A stretch of 17,401 nt of DNA. Origin: Paraglomus occultum (taxonomy: Eukaryota > Glomeromycota > Glomeromycetes > Paraglomerales > Paraglomeraceae). Of the stretch, positions 8,504 to 17,401 are shown piece by piece (the stretch's first letter is position 1; every line of letters begins with the position of its first letter). Where the stretch lies: NCBI GenBank assembly GCA_910592205.1, contig CAJVPJ010000755.1, forward strand, positions 1-17,401. Reading direction: 5' to 3'. The notes beneath the pieces were generated by a model that did not search any database, was not told where the DNA came from, and saw nothing but the letters and a program-made list of their open reading frames with translations. The translations under genes were made by a program, and so were the position numbers.

Positions 8504-9282
8504 AAGAAAGGCATTTTGAGGTCAAGTGATACTGCTGGAGTAGGTGAACCCAATTTCGGACAGTGAAACATACCTTATTGACTGTAAGAAATGACCGGAA
8601 TTATTGAAAGTTTGTTTGGATATAGAAGCATTCAATGTCAACCCCGTACGCCGTTGGGCAAAATAAACAGGAAACCGGATGTGACCTAAACTAAACTAAT
8701 GCTGTACCATAGTTACATTAAGACAAAATACTAGTTTTTAACTAGTTTATTTACAATTAAAGATACAAATAAAAAATTAAGCGGTTATTTTATGATATAA
8801 CAAGTTTATGTTTAGCGTACGAAGTGGTCGAATGGCTGAATGGGATGGGAAACACAAAAATAGGTATTTAAACTTAGGCAAAAAATGTAATACAAAATAA
8901 CGTTATTAGGCAATTGGTCATATAAGACAATTTGTCCGCTAATTCAATCACAATCGGAAAAATTGATAAATTGTATCCGTCTTGTTAACGATTGACAATA
9001 AAGGAAAGAAAATGGAAAAGAAAAAGAAAAACAAACAGAAAACAAAAAAAAAAAAAGTATAAAAATTTCTGTATAAAGGTTGTGGCTGTTCAATTCATTT
9101 ATCACTGTTTTTTTTTTCTCGCTAACTGAACAAATGAAAAAGAAAAAGTGAACACAAAGGCGTACTTGGCAGTGTTTCCCGAATAATCTTTTTTTTTTCC
9201 GGTCAGTTGCCCTCGGTTATGAACAATAAGAACGAAAACATTGCGGAATACTGCATCAATAGAGACTTGTATCTGCTGTACT

Positions 9283-9345
9283 GTACGTTATGTACGTTGT
9301 GTACGTTGTGTACGTTATGTACGTTATGTACGTTATGTACATTAC
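9283..9345 (+). repeat. 9-bp microsatellite GTACGTTAT / GTACGTTGT, seven copies
   Basis: Six exact-length units alternate A or G at position 8, followed by a degenerate GTACATTAC unit. The open frame across it is a translation of the repeat. Confidence 0.92.
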
Positions 9346-9840
9346 GTTACCCACACACCCACACCAGACCAATGTAATGATTGCATGTGTTGGCAACAGT
9401 CATACGCTTGTCTTGATAGAGTATCGGATGAGGAGTATATACGTTTGAGCAAGGTCTAAGCTATAACGGAATGCTATTCACAAATTGATCGACTTTCTCT
9501 TTGTTTGAGATGCTGTATGTAGGATGCTGTCCTATTTGCAGAAAGGGAAGTGAAACATGACCAGCGGCAGAAAATAAGCCATGCATCTCTCGTACAGGTC
9601 TTTCCATAATTCACATTTTTCGCGGATTAAATAGTATTGGACAGATGTGGTTGGATAATTAGGTGAACAAGGGCAAAACTTGTGGTCAGAGTGCAGAAAA
9701 AGTGAGCCTGATTGGTTTGTGAACCAATAAGGACGTGTGTAATCATTAATATGTTGATGGCAATGATAACGGCATTAGCGGCATTACTATCCGGCATTAG
9801 TAGCTTAATTTATGACGTCACCCAAAATTCTGCCAGAGGT

Positions 9841-9978
9841 GTCTGTCGGTATGTCGATATGTCGGTATGTCAGTGTGTCAGTGTGTCGGTGTTATTGTTA
9901 GTGTCAGTGTCAGTGTTATTGTTATTGTTATCGTTATCGTTAATGTTAATGTTATTGTTATTGTTATTGTTATTGTCA
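9841..9978 (+). repeat. Compound microsatellite (GTCGGTAT, TGTCAG, GTTATT families)
   Basis: Eight-base GTCGGTAT-like units merge into TGTCAG hexamers and then into GTTATT/GTTATC/GTTAAT hexamers. The units are related by point changes, suggesting stepwise drift of one array. Its Leu/Val/Ser-rich open frame is repeat-driven and is not called as a gene. Confidence 0.92.
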
Positions 9979-12160
9979 TCCGTTCGATCATGATGTCACA
10001 GCAGTAAAGTTTACAGATTATCTCCTTGACAGCAACCTACGAGTACTACATGATTCTTTTTTTTTTTTTTTGCCAAGGGCATTCCATTCTCTGCTTGTTC
10101 CCAAACAAACAGTATAAAAGTTGCCGATTATTAAAAGTAACGCATAAAAAAATGAACTCATGACGCAATGTCCAAATTTAGAAGTGACAAGCTCCGAGAG
10201 ATAATATGACTTGTATTGACTATTTTTGTCAATGATCATCGTTCATATTCTCATACGAGTATATAAAAAAGTAAAACTGGGTAAAAAAACTCGGACAATG
10301 AGATGTTTAAGACATTGAACGAGTGGCCGTGCGTATTATTCATTGGTAACAGAGAAAAAAAAAAGTCAATGTCTGGTATACGTTGTATATTAAACATGCT
10401 TTAAAGAAGCTGATTGTTTATTTTACTTCTCATTTGATTAACAATGATTGCTAATTGTCAATTGTTGTTTACTAAAGATAATATTTGGACGTCGGGGATA
10501 ACAATGCCAGTAGATGGAAAATGCAGAGAGGAACGCTAGCCCCCTTTGTTAATAGTCTAAACGTTCTTGTAATATATCGATCGTATAGTATATACTTTTT
10601 TTTTTTCACACTTAATTGATCGACTACTCGGTGAAGGAAAAAAAAAATAGTGCATTTTTACTTAGTAGACCAGTTATTTTGCTTCAATTCCCACACATAA
10701 GCATGTTGTTGGGTTTCTTTTCTATTTTGCCTCACCCATAATGTAAATAGCGCTCACTGTTGTTCAATCCGAAAAAAAAATTTTGCGTATTTGTTTACTG
10801 TTGAGGCGGTGGGCTGTAAATCAAAAAAATTTAAAGTTCTTTTACATTTGTCTCGCATCCAGTTAATTATACCTGGGTGGGAAATTAGATCAGGAGCCAC
10901 AAAGAACAATAGCCGTTAGATGAATAGAGTAAAAATTTGCGTTATGATCAGGTGACATACCAAATATATACGATTGTCGTGTGCCCAAAATTCTCAAGCC
11001 CCCCATCTCGAATAATAATGGCCCTGGGGCACACAACACCGCCCCCCTTCATTTGGTCATGTTGCTCATGCACATAGTTAAATCGAGATTGGGAAACGTT
11101 CTTTGGATAAACCTCTGAAGACATGCTTACGTTAAGTTACTATCATCGACTGCATAAGAGCTACTACAAATGGTTAATGAATAGAAATAAACTTTGAAAA
11201 TTTTTACATGGCACAAAACCCCGAGTAAGTGCAACTGGTGTAAAAAGCTTAGCGGAACACACGTCAAAAAGTCTAATGAGGAGTTTTGCAAACAATGTGG
11301 GAAGAGGGGGGGAGAGGGAAGGGGAAAGCATCGAATAGAATAAACATGCGGACAATAAGGTGGGAATATAAATACTCGAGTGTTACAATAAAAAGTTAAT
11401 GTTGATGACTTTTTCTTGTTAATAACAACAAATGTTCGTCGAATAAGAGTTTTTTTTTCTTTAACACATACGCATATCTAGAAAAGTATGTGATTGCCTT
11501 GTAACACCAACATAATTGTTTCTCCTCTCCCCCCTCTTTTTTTACAAAATCACCCCCCCCCCCCACCTAGCGTTAATGGTAGTCGGTGGCATGTAAACAG
11601 TTTGTTATTGTATTTATTGTATTGATTCTAACAATAATCAGAATAAAAACGTTGGTTTAGTCAGCGCGCATTCAATAACCCATCTCTTATTATTCAAAGC
11701 ATGTTTAATGGGGATGCACTAAACAAGCAAAAAGGGGAGAAACAATAAACGCGATAGTTGGTTTGTGTGGATGTGGGCTTGGACGATCGACCAAATGAAG
11801 TAAGGATTTCATCTATCACAAAGATAAGATCTCTTGCACAAACACACGCCGGGGATTTAGACTATTGATTGATTGTGTGTTGAAAGGCTCATCCCGAACC
11901 CCAGAGAAATTCCTTATCCAATGAAATGAATCCAACCTTTGAAGACTAATGGGGGAGGAGAGAGGGGGGGAATATTTGGATCTAAGCTTTTGGTCGTACT
12001 TGCCGCACTCTAAGATTATCATTGGCGGGATATCTGCTATATTTGTTTTTTAGATAACAAGCTGCATAAAAAGCTTAAATTTTTTTTTTACTTTTTCTTT
12101 TTGACATGAATGCATAATCTTAAAGAATAATGTACCGGTATGTCAAACTTTATTGACCCC
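9979..12160. other. Gene-free AT-rich stretch
   Basis: No supported gene or RNA. Contains many T or A runs and a C12 run at 11553-11564. Open frames at about 10018-10239, 11164-11355 and 11816-12022 (minus) have no family features or convincing splice context. Confidence 0.5.
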
Positions 12161-12178
12161 GAAGAAGAAGAAGAAGAA
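12161..12178 (+). repeat. (GAA)6 microsatellite
   Basis: Six exact GAA units directly upstream of the C-rich tract. Confidence 0.95.
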
Positions 12179-12202
12179 TAGTCGGAACAAAAAGCCACTT
12201 TT

Positions 12203-12312
12203 CCCCCCTTCTCCCGCTCCCCCTTCCTCCACCCCACACCCGCACCCGCACCCCCTCCCCCTTTCCACTAAACCCCTAACCTTACCCTAACCCCTACTTC
12301 TCTTCATCCCCC
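12203..12312 (-). other. C-rich tract, G-quadruplex motif on the minus strand
   Basis: Pyrimidine-rich + strand. At 12232-12261 five C runs of three to five bases are separated by loops of one to three bases, meeting the usual G3+N1-7 pattern on the minus strand. CCCTAA-like words near 12272-12295 resemble degenerate telomeric repeats but are not a regular array. Confidence 0.7.
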
Positions 12313-14416
12313 AACGTCAAAAAGAACAATTATGCGGATTGCATGATGGGAAAACTGCCATCCTCTTCTCGCGTGGGCATTGAGTGACCAGCTGCAACCG
12401 TATTGTTACAAAAATAAGAATCATAAACCATTTAACCTCTGCAGTATGGACCTGCTGACGGTTGGGAATTCAGGAGTAATGCGTCATTGTTTCTGTGAAC
12501 AAGAGGCATCGAGAATAGAAACAATGAGATACAAGTAATGATTGTAATCATCGCTCGATAAACATACTAATTAATATAACATATTGTACTGACTGTGATA
12601 ATCGAGATTCTGATGTGTTGATCACGTGGGACATATGGTTATCTTGAATCGAAAAAACATTCATGTATCGTTACATATCTTGGCGATAACGATTTTTTCT
12701 GCTATTTGGGACGACTAACTTTGATATAGTTATTTTTTGATGGATAGTAAGTTTAATCAATGTACAAATGCAGAGACCACACTCTTTAGAAAAAATGGAC
12801 GGATACTGTCTTTTGAATTAGAATCTAACCGTCCTAATGTAATTGTCCATAGTCCCTTCATTTAGTCACATATAAGATGTTAATGTTATCCATTCTTGTC
12901 ATCTTGTAATGCATTTCCCCACCGACCAGCTCTAACTATTCGAGATACATTACACCATGTCTTGTTGCTTACTACAACTTCCGGTCGACTGTTTTGTAAC
13001 GAGGTTTTATAGTAAACAGCTAATTCGTAATTGAAAGTTGAACAACTTTCATTTTTATGCAGCCGTGTTGTCTGTGCTAGCAAACACCAGCAATTTCACG
13101 GTCAAAGCTTTTTCCCCCATTGACTTGCTCGAATCTTTTTTACGCCAAACTTAAAATTTAAATATAGCTATTATGACAAATTATTTTCGAAATGACTTTA
13201 TAGGCGCTAGTGGAAAACTGGTGGGAAACGTGTGAGATACGTAAATAGTGGATAGAAATCAATATACTAAAAATATGACAGCGTGGGTATTGTCTATCCA
13301 TCGGCTGTCGCAAACTATTCCATGAAAGCAAAAGACACGCGTTCTATTTTCCAAGAACTGAAGGGGGCCATGCGTTTTTTCCCACTTAATCCGAACATTT
13401 AATGGGTCACATTCCCACATTTTCTACCATCACCGATACCAATGTGATGGCTCAAGCATTATTACCAACGATCGTGACAACAGTATATCATTGAGAAAAG
13501 AGTGGGTTGGAGTCAGGCTTTGCATGGTAGAACGCATATTCTGATATTTTTGCTAATTTGGATCGAATACAGTATGTGATAATTTTTACCTGGATAAAAC
13601 TATCTCTAAAACAGTAAACTGTGCTTATGACTCTAAATTCAAATAACATTATATATTATGTGGTAGGTGAATGTGGTAAATAGTCTATACGATAGCGACG
13701 CGTGAGTAATTCTCGAAACAAAGACACAACGTTTTTAATGTGTTATTGCCACCATCAATATAGAAAGCAATGAATTAAGTGTTGTGTTGTAGGTAAAAAG
13801 CGTCTATCATAATAGTAGTCTAGCAGCAAAAGGTTGATCTAATTGGATGCGCATTCGATGATCTCTACATGCGGTTAATCACTAATGCACACATCTTGAA
13901 TTTGCTTGAAAACAGACAATTCCGGCTTATCTGTTGCATTACTGGAAGGAGACCCGTCGTTTAATTATTGATTCTATCAGAAATACATTTATAACAACCT
14001 TTTTGTGCTAGACAATTAGATTGATCACTTTTTACAATATGTAATCCAGACTGACAGCCAATTAACCTGTCGACAATATCCGGGCTATTGTAGCTGCTTT
14101 ATTTCTCTCAAGTAAGACAATTTATTCAACGTCAAAATATTCGCTCAAGAAACGAAATGAGTCACGGTTGTCGCAATTGTCAAGACTGTTATCAACAAGT
14201 CGCTACGTCTCGTATGCTTTATTCGCATCCTACCATAAGCATATCAAGTTTAGCTAAAGTTAAACAAACATGTAACCATCTAATCGACAAGACATTCTGT
14301 TGTTTCAGCTTTCCGCTTATCTTGTGCTAAATAATTGTGCAATGACAACAAATTGGTTGTTATTTTGATTGAAGAGACAAGCAAGCACACGCTGTTAAAC
14401 ATAAGTTACGCTAATA
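12313..14416. other. Gene-free AT-rich stretch
   Basis: No supported gene. A piece at about 13270-13430 is open on both strands and looks protein-like either way, which argues that neither reading is reliable. From about 13900 the sequence has many short similar phrases (CTTGTGCTA, GACAATT, CTTATC), suggesting old decayed repeats. Confidence 0.5.
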
Positions 14417-14618
14417 TCATATCGCATGTGCGCTCTTGTTATAGATATCATCGCTATCATTTTAATTAAATTGTACGCGTGTCTTGTCGAACTTGTTAGC
14501 CAACGAAAATATTTGATGTCGTATTGCATGGGCACGCTTGTTATCGCTATTATGGTAATCAGTTTAATTAAGTTTTACGTGTGACTTATCGGATTCTTAA
14601 CCAGCAAAAAATATCTTT
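14417..14618 (+). repeat. Diverged tandem duplication with a 102-bp period
   Basis: Copy A (14417-14518) and copy B (14519-14618) align along most of their length. CTTGTTAT is at 14435 and 14537, and TTTAATTAA is at 14461 and 14563, both offset by 102. Blocks such as TCATATCGCATG versus TCGTATTGCATG show point divergence. A still weaker copy may precede at about 14315-14416. Confidence 0.65.
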
Positions 14619-15370
14619 TACTGCGCGTGTTTTGAAACGTCACATTAAACATACTGTTTGCTTTTACGGAACCATCGTGACAATACAAACCCGTCACCAT
14701 ATAATAACATAGCTTATGCTTTTATTGGTTGATGGTCATTTTGGTCAAAGACCTCTCCTATTGCAATGGCTATACTACGACAACCAATAATAATATCGAG
14801 CAGTGATCTCTCGTCATTTAACGAATACGCGTCTACTATACAGTATGTAACAAAAAAATTTGACCTCTACTTTAAAAATGCATAGCTTCACAAGTAAATA
14901 AACAAATTATGTCCAATTTTAATAAACAGCTATGCTACCCTTTTTGGTATAATACACTGTCTCAAACGTTTGTTGTCTTACTTTTATTATTTAAAAAAAA
15001 AGTTTAAACACACGTAAATACACAATCTTTCACTTTTGGATTCAATGAATGCATCGCCAAAAAACTGCATTAAATAGATGACCATCGAGTATAATATTAG
15101 AAATAAATTGGAGTTTTTTGCAGGATAATAATTTTGTCTTTAATAAAAAAACAATTGCGTTATAAAATAATCAACTAATTGTTACTCATTATACTATATA
15201 GGAGTCATTTTTCAATTTCAAAGTTTCTTGACACATAATCTCACTTTTTCCACCACTTTGACAAACCTGGCTCTACATTCTAATTCGGACTCATTATTCT
15301 TATTATCGGCATGTTGAGTTATTCGCCAAATTAATTGAAAGGACTGAAAAACAATTAGAGACAATAATAC
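14619..15370. other. No supported gene
   Basis: AT-rich; no repeats, RNA or coding signals that I can support. Confidence 0.5.
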
Positions 15371-15493
15371 ATGCCAAAAATTTCCTTTAGACCTGATATA
15401 TGCGCTACCGGAGAATTTGTTACTTCAAAACGGTGGGGACTAAAAGGACGTGGAATTCAATCTCTTCCTATGCCGGAAACTGTGACCCAATAA
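15371..15493 (+). CDS. Candidate 40-codon ORF or terminal exon, unknown product
   Basis: The + strand reads from ATG 15371 to TAA 15491-15493: MPKISFRPDICATG, then EFVTSKRWGLKGRG and IQSLPMPETVTQ. The composition is mixed and protein-like, unlike the AT-driven ORFs around it. A CCTTTAG at 15384-15390 could be a splice acceptor, making this a last exon (RPDICATGEF onward). No upstream exon with matching phase was found and no family was recognised. It may be chance or a remnant. Confidence 0.25.
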   Translation: MPKISFRPDICATGEFVTSKRWGLKGRGIQSLPMPETVTQ

Positions 15494-15779
15494 CTAGGAC
15501 GAGGAAAAAACTTTACATTTATTATACAGATAAGATTATAGGAGTAAAATTTACCATAACGTGTTTATAGACTTTTATATAATATTTACTGTTATTCCTT
15601 TTACCACAACGACATTTTCTACAGATGACAATTATTAAGCAACAACTTACCATTATTATTCTCAGTATTTTTGATGTAAAAATAGTAAAGAAAAGCATTG
15701 ACTTGAAGAGTCAAAATATTGTAAATTTGAACAGAATAGATAGCAGAATAGAAAAATGGGTGGATTAAATAATTGCCAA

Positions 15780-16274
15780 CTAACAGACTAGGTGGCTGCC
15801 TCTCATTTGTTCTGCTGGTGGACACGGGTGCGGATTTGGATCGAGCGGTGGGTAGTCAGCACGGGTCTGTCACAAGAATGCCCGGAACACTCTCAGACAT
15901 CTCTTTTTTTTTTTTTTTTTTTTTTTTCGCGGCTTTTAAATGATAGAAGATTGAGATAAGTATAAAGTAAGTATTGCATCGTTTTACGTTATAAATTAAC
16001 CCTATTTTTTTTTCTTCCTTTCCCTGGTGGGTTTGCTGGGTGATTGAACCCAATGGGACATTTGGTGCTTTTGATATTTGAGGACCAATTCGGATAGAGG
16101 TGCTCGTGAAGGATCTGTTCCTGAAGCTGGTTAGAGATAAATGGTGAGTTTGCTGCTTGACACGCTGGGAAACAGTTATTTATCCACCTAAACTATAATT
16201 TAATTCATAAAGTAGACATGGTAATACATAGTAATAGTCGTAGTGACATTTACATTATAGTACAGTATTTGCAG
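15780..16274 (-). CDS. Candidate spliced cysteine-containing ORF, unknown product
   Basis: Three minus-strand pieces keep a common phase. Piece 1 (16254-16274) follows a TATTAACAG acceptor, reads CKYCTI and ends at a GTAAAT donor. A 66-bp interval ends in GTTTAG. Piece 2 (16001-16187) reads WINNCFPACQAANS, then QEQILHEHLYPNWSS and KCPIGFNHPANPPGK. It could stop at a TAA at 15992-15994, or splice at a weak GTTAAT donor to piece 3. Piece 3 (15780-15866) follows TGACAG and reads ADYPPLDPNPHPCPPAEQ before ending HLVC-stop. CxxC-x7-CxxxC spacing could suggest metal binding. No start exon is evident, the last donor is poor, and the + strand is also open over piece 3, so this is a weak hypothesis. 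Confidence 0.2.
15904..15927 (-). repeat. 24-base poly(T) tract (poly(A) on the minus strand)
   Basis: An uninterrupted run of 24 T on the + strand. It could be a simple homopolymer or the tail of a retroposed minus-strand copy. No target-site duplication was seen around it. Confidence 0.9.
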
Positions 16275-16600
16275 CTGTTAATACAATGACATAAAAATAT
16301 TATCAGATTCAATTTTGCACCTTAAAACGTATTAAATTTAGTGAGTGCATTCCATTTAAGCAAAATAATATATACGAAAAATAAGCCGGATATACTCGAG
16401 AAAAACATTGAGAGAACATGAACAATTCTAATGAAAGTCGAGCTGCTTATCTAAAAGTGTTAGGTTTGCAACGTCAGCGTTGACGACGCAATGCTTGTTG
16501 TAACTTTGGCTTTGATTAGGTAATGACTGCAACGTTTTATTCGTAAAACTATCGGAAGTACGAAAAGCTTAGACTTTTATTGGTATTGTTTCTCAAAAAA

Positions 16601-16615
16601 CCAAACCAAACCAAA
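16601..16615 (+). repeat. (CCAAA)3 short tandem repeat
   Basis: Three exact pentamers after an A run. Confidence 0.85.
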
Positions 16616-16981
16616 TCTAACAGCATTTCACTTTTCAGTTAATTCAGAATTTTTATTTTATCATACTAACAAAACACATAAATTCGGAAAAAATTATCAT
16701 GCACATTGTAAAAAATTTTTTTCCATAAGCTGTGTATATTTTATATGCGTAACTAGTTTCTGACTTTCCTGCTAATGGCGTGCAAAAAATGACTGCTAAC
16801 AATTACATTACTATCGAGACGAAGAAGACAGCGACATTGAGATCGAAAAAATTTCTCATTTGTGGCGTTGGAACAATGCAAATTACTTCTTGCAGTATGT
16901 AGAACAGCAAGACCCCGCGAAAAAAAGGTAGCAGACTTTTTTTCGTTCACAATTCATAAGAGGCAAACAAATTGGTTTAGT

Positions 16982-16997
16982 TTAATAATATTATTAA
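16982..16997. repeat. Perfect 16-bp A/T palindrome TTAATAATATTATTAA
   Basis: Self-complementary without a loop. It lies just before a GAAA microsatellite at 17003-17020. Confidence 0.8.
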
Positions 16998-17002
16998 TAT
17001 GG

Positions 17003-17020
17003 AGAAAGAAAGAAAGAAAG
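17003..17020 (+). repeat. (GAAA)n microsatellite
   Basis: Four to five GAAA units. Confidence 0.9.
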
Positions 17021-17044
17021 AGGTTTTTGTTATGAATGAAGTCG

Positions 17045-17079
17045 ATACACGAGTATCGTGTATAATACCACGTATTATA
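17045..17079. repeat. Two overlapping 19-nt inverted repeats
   Basis: ATACACGA-gta-TCGTGTAT (17045-17063) overlaps by three bases with TATAATAC-cac-GTATTATA (17061-17079). Both have perfect 8-bp stems and 3-base loops, and they cannot form fully at the same time. They lie about 150 bases downstream of the candidate minus-strand stop at 17228, so they could sit in its 3' region. Confidence 0.8.
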
Positions 17080-17227
17080 GGAACTAATAATATTACAGAT
17101 AACATCATTAGCTGTATCACCCCTAATTGATATCCAACCCTGTCATAGTTGACCAGTCCGTGAGGTGGGTATAGGTATTAGAGAGGGTCGACTGTATAAT
17201 TTTGAATATGCCCGTTGAATGATAAGC

Positions 17228-17401
17228 TTATTCAAAAAGAGGTTGCGTCTCTAAATTACGAAATGCTCGGCGTTAATATTGTAAATTGACTTTATTCGTA
17301 CCAATGCGTAACATACCTGCTGCGGAATCATAGCTATTTCTCGGTTTAGGCAAATCTCCAGTATGTAAGAGTTTACTAGAGTATTTACTCTCCTTCTCGA
17401 G
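17228..17401 (-). CDS. 3' end of an unidentified gene entering from the right edge (partial)
   Basis: Candidate model: complement(join(17228..17250, 17317..17401)). From the window edge the minus strand is open and reads LEKESKYSSKLLHTGDLPKP, then RNSYDSAA. A GTATGT donor follows at 17311-17316. A 66-bp intron holds a TATTAAC branch-like site and ends in TTTAG at 17251-17255. The terminal exon completes Glu and adds TQPLFE before TAA (17228-17230). The hydrophilic tail ending in QPLFE could be a cytoplasmic C-terminus, but no family can be named from 35 residues. The intron size matches small fungal introns. A second frame is also open across the exon, so coding status is not certain. Confidence 0.4.

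Larger units (their letters stand above)
7181..9282. other. Gene-free stretch upstream of the kinase
   Basis: Kinase upstream region followed by AT-rich DNA with simple repeats (7831-7857, 7957-8000), an imperfect palindrome around 8228-8252 (GGCTAA/TTAGCC) and an ACTAGT pair at 8730-8746. Open frames are low-complexity and conflict between strands. Confidence 0.5.

Noticed and set aside
8813-8845. Second tRNA-like A-box (GTGGTCGAATGG)
   Set aside because: The downstream sequence does not form an anticodon or T arm, and the match is weaker than that at 8480.
9712-9993. + strand frame with a long Leu/Val/Ser tail resembling a membrane segment
   Set aside because: The tail is a translation of hexamer and octamer microsatellites, so the hydrophobicity is a composition artefact.
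12272-12295. Telomere-like CCCTAA words
   Set aside because: Only a few irregular copies inside a general C-rich tract; not a telomeric array.
13269-13427. Protein-like open stretches on both strands
   Set aside because: Each strand gives an equally plausible peptide of about 40 to 55 residues, no family was recognised, and no matching exon was found; most likely chance.
15820-15870. + strand LLVDTGAD peptide resembling a retropepsin active-site motif
   Set aside because: All frames are open in this short GC-rich patch, no other retroelement domain is nearby, and the minus-strand reading is at least as plausible.
16321-16451. Hydrophobic minus-strand stretch after a CCTAACACTTTTAG acceptor, reminiscent of membrane helices
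   Set aside because: It runs into a TAA, has no donor that keeps phase with the next piece, and T-rich DNA readily gives hydrophobic translations.

Overview
The window looks like AT-rich nuclear DNA of a filamentous fungus, most likely an early-diverging one (Mucoromycota-like). The one clear gene is a Sch9-type AGC kinase with a C2 domain, a fungal architecture. It carries five short GT-AG introns (84 to 317 bp) and sits in AT-rich, homopolymer-rich intergenic DNA. The lineage is an inference; no ribosomal or mitochondrial marker is present to fix it.

Layout. Positions 1-1900 are non-genic: a C-rich block at 151-430, degenerate AT-rich direct repeats, and a 15-bp minisatellite at 996-1144. 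A broken histidine-phosphatase (phosphoglycerate-mutase superfamily) pseudogene lies on the + strand at 2047-2581, readable only by changing frame twice. Positions 2600-4424 hold a strong hairpin and no recognisable gene. The kinase occupies 4425-7107 on the minus strand in six exons and encodes about 598 residues once a one-base frame break in the C2 domain is allowed for. From 7108 to about 15300 no gene can be supported. This long stretch holds microsatellites, homopolymers, a cytosine-rich tract with G-quadruplex potential on the opposite strand, a tRNA-like half motif and a diverged 102-bp tandem duplication. From 15370 to 16930 there are several short protein-like open stretches, listed as weak candidates. 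At the right edge a minus-strand gene appears to end inside the window: a partial exon, a 66-bp intron and a short terminal exon, 17228-17401.

Function. The kinase is the functional centre. Sch9/Sck-type kinases are growth and nutrient regulators, activated by a PDK1-type kinase at the activation loop and by TORC1 at the hydrophobic motif. Nothing else in the window forms a pathway with it. I found no operon-like, defence-like, CRISPR-like or intact mobile system. The most interesting points are the homopolymer frame break in the kinase, the repeat-filled kinase intron, and the decayed phosphatase.
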